Origin: Caldifarciminota bacterium
Lineage (GTDB): Bacteria; Hydrothermota; Hydrothermia; LBFQ01
Direction of reading: 5' to 3'
Assembly (NCBI GenBank): GCA_027003075.1
Contig: JALWYV010000055.1
Coordinates: 43,200-107,199 of the forward strand
DNA: 64,000 bases
The translations under genes and the position numbers were made by a program. Below the pieces are notes generated by a model that was not told the origin of the DNA, did not search any database, and saw only the letters and a list, made by a program, of their open reading frames with translations. Of the stretch, positions 8,815 through 16,601 are shown in pieces; positions within the stretch are counted from its first letter, which is position 1; every line of letters begins with the position of its first letter.

Positions 8815-9545
8815 ACCCCACGTTAAAAGATGAACTGAACCGACTAAAGGGTAACGAATACTTCTCCACAATACTCCCGACTATAGAAGAGTACGTCAAC
8901 AGGTACGGTCCTATAAGATCTTTGGATCGTATAAGCGAAATCATGAGAAAGAGCGAATCTCTCGTTGAAGCCCTCCTTGATAGGAAAGTGAAGTCTGGAA
9001 AGTTACGCGATAAATCTCAAGCACGTAAATCCGTAGCAGGTAACCTGTTTCAAAGTACCGTACTGTACCTACTTATACGGAACGTTGAAAAGGGCAATTT
9101 ACCAAGCCATCTCCTGATATTGAAACGGAAGAGCCATCCGATAGTTCAGAAGTTCGCGGTCGTCCGGGTCGGAGACGAAGAGCAAAAGCCTGACATGGAC
9201 CTTATGGTATTTTCTGAACGCGACGTTAAGCCAGTAATAATATATAGTTGCAAGACCTCCTTAAGGGAAAGGGCGGGACAGACGTACAGATGGAAACTCC
9301 TGGTTGAGGTGTCCCAACACTGTCCTACACTGGTAGAGAAGTACGGCATAGAATACAGCCCTAAGAGGAAGGTGTTGGTTGGACTCATAACGGCGGACTT
9401 TTACGGTGAACTCCGTTCCCCCCAACAGAGGGGTGCTTTAAAGTTCTTTGATTTTACGTACGTGGGTAAGCCCGGCCCCCACGCGCCACCACTGAAACCC
9501 CTATCCACGATAGTGGACGATCTAAAGGGGACGTATGGAAGTTAA
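8811..9545 (+). CDS. Type II restriction endonuclease (PD-(D/E)XK-like)
   Basis: The 244-aa protein is encoded in ATGA overlap with the methyltransferase, so they are a restriction-modification pair. Residues around 120-165 show KPDMDLMVF and then IIYSCKTSLRERAGQ. The CKTSLRER motif recurs in many type II restriction enzymes, where it forms the catalytic lysine strand. The N-terminal half is helical and charged, as expected for DNA binding. The recognition site cannot be predicted here. The frame overlaps the next gene by 11 bases. A low-GC character is shared with the methyltransferase. Confidence 0.8.
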   Translation: MNPTLKDELNRLKGNEYFSTILPTIEEYVNRYGPIRSLDRISEIMRKSESLVEALLDRKVKSGKLRDKSQARKSVAGNLFQSTVLYLLIRNVEKGNLPSHLLILKRKSHPIVQKFAVVRVGDEEQKPDMDLMVFSERDVKPVIIYSCKTSLRERAGQTYRWKLLVEVSQHCPTLVEKYGIEYSPKRKVLVGLITADFYGELRSPQQRGALKFFDFTYVGKPGPHAPPLKPLSTIVDDLKGTYGS

Positions 9546-10140
9546 ATCCAGAACTTTGCCCTTAGTCGTGGAGGTGGTGGTCGTCTCACTCCTATGGGCG
9601 TTTCCTTTCCGTGGGCCCTTCAACTTCTGGTACGCCATCTTCGGCACGGCTCTGGTCATGATTGGCTTCTCCCTACTCCACGGTGTCCCTTCCGTGATAA
9701 GACCGAAGTTCTCCGACATGATTTACGGTGTACTCTGGGGCATCCTCCTGTTCACCTTAACGTGGATCTCCTCTTATATCGTGAGTCACCATTTCCCCTA
9801 TCTAAGTGCCTACGTTGAAGGTACGAAGGCCCTGAGATCCCTCGCACCCAACTACGTTTACGTTCCCGTCGTCTTCACCGTATCAACGGCAGAGGAGTTC
9901 TTCTGGAGGGGGACCGTACAGCGTAATTTGATCCCCGTGTTGGGTAAACTCCCCGGTTATCTCGTGGCCGTCTTCCTCTACGTCCTCGCCCACGTTCTCT
10001 CTGGCAACTGGGCGCTTACTCTCGCCTCCCTCTTCGCCGGACTCTTCTGGGGTTTCCTTTACCTGTACTACAGGGATTTAACTCCCGTATGGGTATCACA
10101 CCTGACGTGGGACGCCTTACTTCTCAGCGTGGGTATATAA
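9535..10140 (+). CDS. CPBP-family intramembrane metalloprotease
   Basis: A polytopic membrane protein (201 aa, about six to seven hydrophobic segments) with the CPBP/Abi signature. It has AEEFFWRG (paired glutamates plus arginine), a histidine in YVLAHVLSG and a second histidine in VSHLTWD, which together bind the catalytic metal. Bacterial members act in bacteriocin self-immunity or membrane-protein processing; the substrate here is unknown. The start lies within the end of the nuclease gene and no separate -10 element is obvious, so it may be co-transcribed with the restriction pair. Its base composition is closer to the chromosome. Confidence 0.85.
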   Translation: MEVKSRTLPLVVEVVVVSLLWAFPFRGPFNFWYAIFGTALVMIGFSLLHGVPSVIRPKFSDMIYGVLWGILLFTLTWISSYIVSHHFPYLSAYVEGTKALRSLAPNYVYVPVVFTVSTAEEFFWRGTVQRNLIPVLGKLPGYLVAVFLYVLAHVLSGNWALTLASLFAGLFWGFLYLYYRDLTPVWVSHLTWDALLLSVGI

Positions 10141-10160
10141 CGGGTGTAGAATAAACGTAT

Positions 10161-12386
10161 ATGTTCCTGTTCGCACTCGGCGTTATTGACGTTTCCATCC
10201 TCAGCGAAGGAAAGGTAATCCCGAAAAATACACCGTGGGTCCTTACCCTGACCTTTTCCCTCTCCTCCTCCTCTGACCCCGTTAACCACGTTGAGATAAA
10301 TCTGGGCGACAGCGCCTCCTTCAGCACCTATACCACGGACGGAGCCTTCAACTACGCGTCCGTCAGCACCACGGCCAACACGATAACCCTATCTTCGTTC
10401 ACCTTTTCACCCGGTGGGAACGCCCGTTTGAGTTTCAGGGATGTCGTGATAAGCAGGAGCGAGGGGTTAAAGAACCTGTCCGTTAAACTGGCCAACAGTA
10501 CGGATACCGTGAATTTAAGCGTTTCGGTTGTGGTAATAAGGGAGGATACCACCGTGCCTCTCAAGTTCTTCCACAACGTACTTTCGGAGAGGCCGGTGCT
10601 TATAAACGAGGTCGTACGTGTAAGGGGAGTCGTCAGCGCAGTATTTGGAAATAAAACCTACGTTCAGGACACCTTCCGGGATACGGTCGCCGGTCTTGTC
10701 CTCTACGGGAGCATCGGCGTCAACCCCGGAGAGCTTATAATCGCGGAGGGTGAGTTTGCTCCTTACAGGGGTCTTGAGGAGATATCCTACCCCACGGTAC
10801 TCTACAGGGAGGTGGTGGGTGTGCCAGAGCCGGTAGTTGTGGACGGGTTGAACAGGGCGAGGGAGAGGTACTCCGGCGTCCTGATAAGGGTGGACAGCGT
10901 CAGGTTTGATACGACTCCCCTCGTCAGGGTCCCGGTGGGTGAGAACGTACCCATAGTTGACAGGTACAACAACTCCGGAAACCTCTACCTTGACAGGTAC
11001 GGGAACGTTGAGAGCTTCCCGCCCCCGGATACCATATTTGACCTCGTGGGTGTAGTGGACGAGGACAGCGGGAGTGCCGGTAACATATACCGCATAGTCC
11101 CCCGTGAGCCTTCGGACCTCATCTTCTACAACTCCGTTATGGTACTCTCTCAGGCACCCTACTTCGTACACAGGGGGCAGGCGTCCACGTGGAAGTTCCA
11201 CCTATCTTCCTTTAACCCCGTGGCGAAACTGCGGGTCTGCTCCGACGGTATAACTCCCTCCGAGATGGGTGCTGCAAAACTGGGAAGCCGATCACCGGAC
11301 AACGTCCTTACTCTGGCGGACACGGCATGTGCCGAGTTCCTGAACCCGGCCTTTACGGCGGACACTCTGACCCTCTCCCTTGATCCTAAAGACGTGGACT
11401 CAATTACCGTTCTCCTCTACTCCGCTCTTGATACGGCCGACATATACAGGCGTTCCGTATTCTCTCCTCGTCTGTACTTCACCACGCCCATATCCGATAT
11501 TCAGGCCTACGGCGAGGATTACTCCTCCAATCTCGTAGGTCAGACCGTAGTGGTCGGAGGTGTGGTTCTGGCGGACGCGTCCGCCTTCAGTACGAGCAAT
11601 ACGTCAACCTACCTCTGGGACGGTACGGGAGGGGTGAACCTCTATTCGTCCCAGTTCCTTGGATTGAAAGAGGGAATGCTAATAGTGGCACTCGGCACGG
11701 TTACGGAGTACAACGGGCTTACCGAGGTACTCTTTTCCTCGGTTAAGGTACTCGGGAACGGGGAGGTCCCCTCCCCCACCAAACTGCAGAAGGGTCAGGC
11801 CCTGAACGAAGATCTGGAGGGCCATCTCGTCAGGGTAGACACGGTTATGGTAACCTCTCCCCCCTCCTACGCCGGCATAGGGAAGTCCTTTACGGTTTAC
11901 AACGGGACTGCTCCCATAACGGTTTACGTTTACCCAACTACGGGTATTGACGTATCCCAGATCAAAGTCGGAGACTACGTCAGCATCACCGGTATCGTTG
12001 GTCAGTACGATAACTCAGCCCCTTACACGTCCGGATACCAGCTCCTGCCCCGCAAGTCCGTGGACCTCATGGCCATTCCCGGAGAGGCATACGAGGCGGA
12101 GAACCTTGAGGTCAAGATATCACGGAACGTCTTCATAGCCGGGAGGGAGACCGCCCGCATAGAGGTTAGAGGCCCCAAGGGTACGTACTCCATCAGGGTG
12201 TACGACGGCATGGGAAGGCTGGTCAAAACGATAGTTGAGGGGGGTGGTGCCGGAATACACGAGTGGGACGGTACGAATATGGCCGGCAGGAGAGTTCCGC
12301 CCGGAATATACGCCCTGGTGGTTGTGGTCAACACCCTTGAGGGTAGCCAGAAGGTCGTACGCCCCATAGTGGTGGTGGCTAAGTAG
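10161..12386 (+). CDS. Large secreted OB-fold-like protein with FlgD-like/T9SS-type C-terminal domain
   Basis: The 741-aa protein has an uncharged hydrophobic N-terminus (MFLFALGVIDVSI), then Ser/Thr-rich beta sequence. Two similar OB-fold-like segments follow (around residues 150-330 and 450-650), with NEVVRVRGVVSAVFGNKTYVQD and LVGQTVVVGGVVLADA as their openings. The last 85 residues (YSIRVYDGMGRLVKTI, HEWDGTNMAGRRVPPGIYAL) form the FlgD-like Ig domain used as a secretion tail in many FCB-group and related bacteria. It is probably secreted or surface-attached. TAGAAT at 10147-10152 is 8 bases before the ATG. Biochemical role unknown. Confidence 0.7.
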   Translation: MFLFALGVIDVSILSEGKVIPKNTPWVLTLTFSLSSSSDPVNHVEINLGDSASFSTYTTDGAFNYASVSTTANTITLSSFTFSPGGNARLSFRDVVISRSEGLKNLSVKLANSTDTVNLSVSVVVIREDTTVPLKFFHNVLSERPVLINEVVRVRGVVSAVFGNKTYVQDTFRDTVAGLVLYGSIGVNPGELIIAEGEFAPYRGLEEISYPTVLYREVVGVPEPVVVDGLNRARERYSGVLIRVDSVRFDTTPLVRVPVGENVPIVDRYNNSGNLYLDRYGNVESFPPPDTIFDLVGVVDEDSGSAGNIYRIVPREPSDLIFYNSVMVLSQAPYFVHRGQASTWKFHLSSFNPVAKLRVCSDGITPSEMGAAKLGSRSPDNVLTLADTACAEFLNPAFTADTLTLSLDPKDVDSITVLLYSALDTADIYRRSVFSPRLYFTTPISDIQAYGEDYSSNLVGQTVVVGGVVLADASAFSTSNTSTYLWDGTGGVNLYSSQFLGLKEGMLIVALGTVTEYNGLTEVLFSSVKVLGNGEVPSPTKLQKGQALNEDLEGHLVRVDTVMVTSPPSYAGIGKSFTVYNGTAPITVYVYPTTGIDVSQIKVGDYVSITGIVGQYDNSAPYTSGYQLLPRKSVDLMAIPGEAYEAENLEVKISRNVFIAGRETARIEVRGPKGTYSIRVYDGMGRLVKTIVEGGGAGIHEWDGTNMAGRRVPPGIYALVVVVNTLEGSQKVVRPIVVVAK

Positions 12387-12406
12387 ACGGGGATAGAATA
12401 GGCGGC

Positions 12407-13339
12407 GTGAAAGTCTTTGTCATAGGACCCTCTTTTGTGGGCAAGAGTACGCTCGTGGAGAGGTTGAGCGGTGGTAAGGGAGTGGGAACCCTCAGCGTTA
12501 TGGACGACAGGTTCCAGAAGTTGGTTCAGGTCTTCAACTCCCGGAAGGCTACTCCCCTTCAGATAACCTTGGTAGATAGCGATGCCCTCGGAAAGGCGTA
12601 CAACGAGAACAAGCCCACGAGGGTCTTTCAGGAACTGGCTGAGGCCGACGCCTTCCTTGAGGTCAGCGGAGGACTGATAGGAGACTTCTTGAGCTTCACG
12701 GATACGACCCTGCGCTTCCTGAGTATTGAGAGCGACGTTATATCAAGGAGGATTGAGCGCCTGAAGAAGGAGGTGGCTACGGGCAAAGGGAGCGAGAAGG
12801 AGCTTCAGGTCCTGACGAAGGCTCTGGGGTTTCTGGAGGAGGGTACTCCCCTCTACGCTGCCGGATTTTCCGAAGAGGAACTTAAGGTCCTGCGGGGTCT
12901 TGGCCTCCTATCCGTGAAGCCGAGGATCGTAGTATTCAACGAGACGGCGGAAAATCACCCTGACGAGGACAGTTTAACCGAGGTGAAGGCTCAGGGTCTC
13001 CCCTTCGTGGTAGTTAACCTCAGGGACGATGATCCGGAGGAACTGAACAGGAAGGTATCCAGGGCGATTCTGGATGCCACCGGAACGATCACGTTCTTCA
13101 CTCCCGGTGAGAAGGAGACGAGGGCATGGCCTTTAAAAAAGGGTAGTACCGTACTTGAGGCGGCCGCAACGATACACAACGACCTCGCTCGCAGGTTCGT
13201 CCGGGCGGAGGTGATAGAGTGGGACAGGCTCGTAGCCGCCGGGGGATGGAAGGAGGCAAAGGAAAAGAACTGGGTACGGCTTGAGGGAAAGGATTACGTC
13301 GTAAAGGACGGGGACTGCGTATACATCAGGGCATCGTGA
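12407..13339 (+). CDS. Divergent YchF/Obg-type GTPase with TGS domain
   Basis: The P-loop is GPSFVGKSTL at residues 7-16. The C-terminal 85 residues (TITFFTPGEKETRAWPL, LEAAATIHNDLARRFVRAEV, VKDGDCVYI) are a clear YchF TGS/DUF933 end. The protein is 310 aa against about 360 in ordinary YchF. The region that should carry the G2 threonine and the G3 DIAGL motif is replaced by LVDSDALGKAYNENKP, so nucleotide hydrolysis may be altered. YchF binds ribosomes and ATP/GTP in stress responses. It starts with GTG at 12407, with TAGAAT at 12394-12399. It overlaps the convergent next gene by 14 bases. Confidence 0.8.
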   Translation: MKVFVIGPSFVGKSTLVERLSGGKGVGTLSVMDDRFQKLVQVFNSRKATPLQITLVDSDALGKAYNENKPTRVFQELAEADAFLEVSGGLIGDFLSFTDTTLRFLSIESDVISRRIERLKKEVATGKGSEKELQVLTKALGFLEEGTPLYAAGFSEEELKVLRGLGLLSVKPRIVVFNETAENHPDEDSLTEVKAQGLPFVVVNLRDDDPEELNRKVSRAILDATGTITFFTPGEKETRAWPLKKGSTVLEAAATIHNDLARRFVRAEVIEWDRLVAAGGWKEAKEKNWVRLEGKDYVVKDGDCVYIRAS

Positions 13340-13700
13340 ACATCCTGAAGAGCAGGGCAGCGACCAGTACGAGCGTGATAACGTTCAAAACGATCAGAAA
13401 GAGTACGGCGGAATCAAGATGACGGAGTTTACTGTAAACCTCGTCTAACTTCCTGTCAAGGTTATCCAACCGTACCTTCAAACTCTCAAGGCTTGCCCTC
13501 AACTCCTCAAAGTTCCTCCCCTCATCGGTTTCCCTACCGATCAGATGATCTATCCTGTTCTCAATAGCGTGCAGATGGTTGTAAATTTCGGCCTTAAACG
13601 CCCCTATCTCTCCTCCGATGAAATGGGTTAAACGGTCAATCTCCCTACGGAAAACTTCCTTTAACTTCTCATGAGTTTTCTCCGACGGCACCCGTTCCAT
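13326..13700 (-). CDS. Small coiled-coil protein with C-terminal membrane anchor
   Basis: The first 95 of 124 residues are charged heptad-like helix (LRASLESLKVRLDNLDRKLDEVYSKLRHL). One hydrophobic segment follows (AVLFLIVLNVITLVLVAALLF) and the protein ends MFTMP. This is a tail-anchored topology with the coiled coil most likely in the cytoplasm. No family recognised. TAGAAT at complement(13709..13714) lies 8 bases before the ATG. The 3' end overlaps the convergent GTPase gene. Confidence 0.7.
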   Translation of the reverse strand: MERVPSEKTHEKLKEVFRREIDRLTHFIGGEIGAFKAEIYNHLHAIENRIDHLIGRETDEGRNFEELRASLESLKVRLDNLDRKLDEVYSKLRHLDSAVLFLIVLNVITLVLVAALLFRMFTMP

Positions 13701-13724
13701 GCTCTCTGATTCTAAAGTATGCCT

Positions 13725-14204
13725 TTACTCCTTCTCAAACAGGGGCTTGAGTATCCTGTAAGTTTCGTCCATCCCCACCGAGATCACCTTCGTATCTGCT
13801 ATGACGGGCATGAAGTTGGTATCCCCGTTCCATCTCGGTACGACGTGGAGGTGTATATGTCCCTCGTACCCGGCACCCGCCACCTTGCCTATGTTGAAGC
13901 CAACGTTGAAACCGTCGGGTTTGAGGGCAAGCCGGAGGTTCTCTATGCTCCACTGGAGCAGCTCAAACATCTCCGTGTACTCTTCCCTCGTAAGATGTTC
14001 CGGTGAGGATTTGTGGGCGTAGGGGGCTATCATCAGGTGGCCGGAGTTGTACGGAAACAGGTTCAGGATGATGAAGTTGTACTTTCCCCGGTAGAGGATG
14101 TAGACCTCCTCGTCCTTCTCCTTCGGCTTAGTACAGAAGATACACTCGTCCTTCTTAACGTGTAGGATGAACTTCGCCCTCCAGGGCGCCCAGAGCTTTC
14201 GCAT
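13725..14204 (-). CDS. HIT-family nucleotide hydrolase/phosphorylase
   Basis: A histidine-triad protein (159 aa) with the catalytic HIHLHVVPRW near residue 100, an N-terminal zinc-type CIFC pair, and the FNVGFNIGKVAGAGYEGH segment of bacterial Ap4A phosphorylase/HIT hydrolases. It would act on AMP- or ADP-linked substrates such as diadenosine polyphosphates. The second half of the zinc site appears to be built by histidines, as in Fhit-like members. TAGAAT at complement(14211..14216) is 6 bases before the ATG. Exact substrate uncertain. Confidence 0.88.
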   Translation of the reverse strand: MRKLWAPWRAKFILHVKKDECIFCTKPKEKDEEVYILYRGKYNFIILNLFPYNSGHLMIAPYAHKSSPEHLTREEYTEMFELLQWSIENLRLALKPDGFNVGFNIGKVAGAGYEGHIHLHVVPRWNGDTNFMPVIADTKVISVGMDETYRILKPLFEKE

Positions 14205-14260
14205 ACGGGTATTCTACCGCGGAGGTGTTTTAAGGTGTGGGTGTGCGGAAGGTTATCCGT

Positions 14261-14282
14261 GAAAGGGGGCCGGAGGCCCCCT
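14261..14282 (-). terminator. Hairpin terminator after the lipoprotein pair
   Basis: GGGGGCC/GGCCCCC with a three-base loop, followed on the minus strand by TTTC. It sits just after the stop of the 14288 gene. The T run is short, so termination may be partial. Confidence 0.5.
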
Positions 14283-14287
14283 ATCCC

Positions 14288-14593
14288 TCACTCACACACG
14301 TAGACCTCAGCCGTGCGGCTCGTTAAAAAGCCGCTGGTTAGGAACTCTATGGCAAAGTCCGTCAGGGTGAACTTAGTTTCTACCCGTACCTTCTTGCCCT
14401 TGGGTATTATGTCGTCGGTGGAGTTATCGCCGAGAGGGAAAAGGCCAAGGAGGAACCAGATCTGCTTCTGATTGACCTTCCTGCACACGGCAGACTTCGG
14501 GGCAAGCTGGGCTTCCCCGCTTATGCTTATGGTCGCACAGGAGGAGAACATGAGCGCTCCCCCAATCGTCCCCAGAATTACAAACCTTTTCAT
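14288..14593 (-). CDS. Small lipoprotein (Bor-like)
   Basis: The 101-aa protein has a classical lipoprotein signal: MKRF, a hydrophobic core and the lipobox FSSC at about residues 16-19. The mature part contains QKQIWFLLGLFPLGDN, reminiscent of small Bor-like lipoproteins, and ends in YVCE. A strong Shine-Dalgarno (AAAGGAGGTAG) stands before the ATG, so this is the second gene of an operon with the 14608 lipoprotein. Function unknown. Confidence 0.72.
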   Translation of the reverse strand: MKRFVILGTIGGALMFSSCATISISGEAQLAPKSAVCRKVNQKQIWFLLGLFPLGDNSTDDIIPKGKKVRVETKFTLTDFAIEFLTSGFLTSRTAEVYVCE

Positions 14594-14607
14594 GGTTCTA
14601 CCTCCTT

Positions 14608-15000
14608 TTACTTCGCCGTCATCTTTACATAGACGTCGGCATCCTTTTCGGAGGGGAGAGAGCCGTTAAACGTCCGCCATCCGTTGTTCAGTATCACGGC
14701 GAACTCGCCGGTTTTAGGGGCCGTGAAGGTGTAGGTTTTGCTCTTGGCTCCGGTGGTTGAACAGCACGTATAGACGTCTATACTCGTACTTGTGGTATCC
14801 TCCCAGACGGAGAGGTCCGAAGCGTCTATGAGCAGGACGTCTATGGCCTGATCGTTCTGGACCTTTACTTCGGTCTCAACCTCTGTTCCCTCCTCCAGCG
14901 AGAGGGTGTAGGAGACGGAGCCGTTCTGCGGTACGACCGTGGTTTCTTCAAGGAGAACCGTAGGCTCCCCTTTACATCCGGCAAGTGCTACCCAAAACAA
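14608..15000 (-). CDS. Lipoprotein with probable frameshift inside the signal peptide
   Basis: The track frame starts at TTG 15000 and reads MFWVALAGCKG, leaving a lipobox (LAGC) without a proper signal peptide. A second frame from the ATG at 15034 reads MTMLKRFFFLPFV. Removing one T from the T4 run at 14994-14997 joins them into an ideal lipoprotein signal ending VWVALAGC. The mature part (about 110 aa) is a beta-rich domain with TYTFTAPKTGEFAVILNNGW, like bacterial pre-peptidase or carbohydrate-binding C-terminal domains. TATTCT at complement(15041..15046) could be the -10 for the longer form. Confidence 0.65.
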   Translation of the reverse strand: MFWVALAGCKGEPTVLLEETTVVPQNGSVSYTLSLEEGTEVETEVKVQNDQAIDVLLIDASDLSVWEDTTSTSIDVYTCCSTTGAKSKTYTFTAPKTGEFAVILNNGWRTFNGSLPSEKDADVYVKMTAK

Positions 15001-15058
15001 AGGGCAGAAAAAAGAATCGCTTTAGCATAGTCATAAGGAAAGAATAATGGTTGTAGTA

Positions 15059-15074
15059 ACTTGATTTGTCAAGT
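15059..15074. promoter_or_regulatory. Inverted repeat, possible operator
   Basis: ACTTGA-TTTG-TCAAGT, a perfect 6-base dyad. It lies in the gap between the minus-strand lipoprotein operon and the plus-strand winged-helix gene, with a further ACAAGT half-site about 13 bases on. The position suits autoregulation by the adjacent regulator. Confidence 0.45.
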
Positions 15075-15141
15075 AATTAGTAGTAGACAAGTAACATATG
15101 CGAAAATTATCCCACCTTCGGCGTCTTTACAATTTGCATCC

Positions 15142-15468
15142 GTGAAGCGGGTGTATATCTGGGAGTACAGGAACCTCGTTGAAGGGTACCTTGATAGCCC
15201 TGCGGTCCGGAAGATAGTCAATCTGTTCGCGAAGTACAACAACCGGTGGCTCTCCCCTTCCGACTTCTACAGGCACGGTATACATACCACCATAGCGTAC
15301 TACCTCAAGGCCATGGCCGATGCTGGGTTCCTTGAAAGCAAATCCGAAAATCGCCGTATGTACTACAGGTTCAGGAAAGAGTACGTTCCCCTGATAAAGA
15401 AACTGTACGAGAAATGGAGTGAGATAGAGGCGCTCGCCGAGAACGAAAGTACGGATTTTGCATCTTAA
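15142..15468 (+). CDS. Winged-helix (ArsR-like) transcriptional regulator
   Basis: The start is a GTG at 15142 (108 aa), since TACAAT at 15128-15133 precedes it by 8 bases; the longer track frame would run through that element. The fold is a winged helix: SPAVRKIVNLFAKYNNRWLSPSDFYRHGIHTTIAYYLKAMADAGFLE gives helix-turn-helix, and NRRMYYRF gives the wing. A C-terminal helix may dimerise. No cysteine metal site is visible, so the effector is unknown. It is divergent from the lipoprotein operon, with an inverted repeat between them. Confidence 0.7.
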   Translation: MKRVYIWEYRNLVEGYLDSPAVRKIVNLFAKYNNRWLSPSDFYRHGIHTTIAYYLKAMADAGFLESKSENRRMYYRFRKEYVPLIKKLYEKWSEIEALAENESTDFAS

Positions 15469-15616
15469 GATTCTAACGGTTAAGGAAATCGGTGATCTCA
15501 CTCAGGTTTATTTTGATGGTCAGATCCATATTCAAGAACGCAATTGCATCGGACATTCCGTTCAAAGGTAGGAACTCGTTGAAGGAAATTCGGTATGAGT
15601 GTCACAAACGTATTAT

Positions 15617-15633
15617 GTGAAAAAATTTTTCAC
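15617..15633. repeat. Perfect palindrome upstream of a lipoprotein gene
   Basis: GTGAAAAAATTTTTCAC has 8-base arms and a single central base. A second AATTTTTCAC copy lies about 35 bases on (near 15662) and GAAAATTTTC lies between. The region 15469-15705 holds no gene. The block sits about 60 bases ahead of the -10 of the 15706 gene and may be a regulatory site. Confidence 0.4.
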
Positions 15634-15705
15634 GCGTTATAAACCCTTTGAAAATTTTCTTAATTTTTCACTCCAAACCTCAATACACCTGTAAAATTGC
15701 CACTC

Positions 15706-16521
15706 ATGAAGAGGGTTTTGCTTCTTTCAGGTATTCTCGCGCTGGGCGTGGTGGGATGTAAGAAGGCATCCCCGACGGCCTTTATAAAGGCCATAAGCAT
15801 GTACCTCAACGACTACGATGGCCAGCAGAGCAGCCTGCACCGGTTTTATCTACTAACCACCAGCCCCAACTACAAGCCCACCATCATGTTCAACAACAGG
15901 ACGGTGCCTGACGACAGGATAGACGCCAGTCTGGGAGACTACACGGGATGGGACACGCTTCCGAGCGTATCTCCAAACACCGAGGTGGAGCTGAAGGTAA
16001 CCTACTACAACCTCAACGACGAGAAGAAGGAGGCCTCCTCAAAGGTGAAGCTCCCTGCTGAGCCTGCTGGCATGGCCCTGAGCATAAGCGGAGGGGAGGT
16101 GAACGTCTCCTGGAACAAGCCTGACAAGGCCACCACAGACTTCGTCTATGTGGGCATTTACGCCGGCTGTACGGACGGAAGCTCCACACAGTACGCCTTC
16201 GTTGACACTGTAATAACCGACATAGAAAACGTAACGTCCGTAAGTAGGACCCTTGGAAGCATATGTGACGAGATCAGCAATATCCTCGCTGCGTCCGTCT
16301 ACGCCGGAGTGTACAACATGAAGGGTCCCTGGGGCGGTAGTAAGGACAACGTAAAGGGCGCCAAAGGGCAGTACTACGGCGGAGCCGGAAAGGCCGATAC
16401 CACGAGCTACATGCCCACAAAGGGGAACTACAACCTCTCCATACCTGAGGTTGACTGGTCCAGCAGGATCCTTAATGCCCTCGGTGGCCCGGTTGACGGT
16501 GGAGAGTGGATAGAGAGATAG
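15706..16521 (+). CDS. Lipoprotein of unknown function
   Basis: MKRVLLLSGILALGVVGCKK is a lipoprotein signal with VVGC at the cleavage site. The 271-aa product then has an N-terminal domain with SMYLNDYDGQQSSLHRFYLL and a fibronectin-like middle (PAEPAGMALSISGGEVNVSWNKPDKAT). I take the ATG at 15706, 8 bases after TAAAAT (15692-15697), not the in-frame TTG of the track. A strong terminator follows. No family recognised. Confidence 0.75.
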   Translation: MKRVLLLSGILALGVVGCKKASPTAFIKAISMYLNDYDGQQSSLHRFYLLTTSPNYKPTIMFNNRTVPDDRIDASLGDYTGWDTLPSVSPNTEVELKVTYYNLNDEKKEASSKVKLPAEPAGMALSISGGEVNVSWNKPDKATTDFVYVGIYAGCTDGSSTQYAFVDTVITDIENVTSVSRTLGSICDEISNILAASVYAGVYNMKGPWGGSKDNVKGAKGQYYGGAGKADTTSYMPTKGNYNLSIPEVDWSSRILNALGGPVDGGEWIER

Positions 16522-16543
16522 GTGGAAAACGCGTAAAGCGGTC

Positions 16544-16567
16544 GGGGGGCTATTGCCCCCCTTTTTT
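16544..16567 (+). terminator. Rho-independent terminator
   Basis: GGGGGGC-TATT-GCCCCCC followed by six T, 22 bases after the lipoprotein stop. Confidence 0.9.
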
Positions 16568-16587
16568 ATTTAACACCCGTACGTCCT

Positions 16588-16593
16588 TAGAAT
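16588..16593 (+). promoter_or_regulatory. -10 element TAGAAT fixing the TTG start of asd
   Basis: The hexamer ends 8 bases before the TTG at 16602. No ATG or GTG is available nearby, so this site decides an unusual start codon. Confidence 0.65.
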
Positions 16594-16601
16594 AGAGCAT
16601 C

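Noticed and set aside
7560-9600. Integrative element with tRNA-Ala as attachment site
   Set aside because: I looked for a second copy of the tRNA 3' end after the restriction genes and found none, and there is no integrase next to them.
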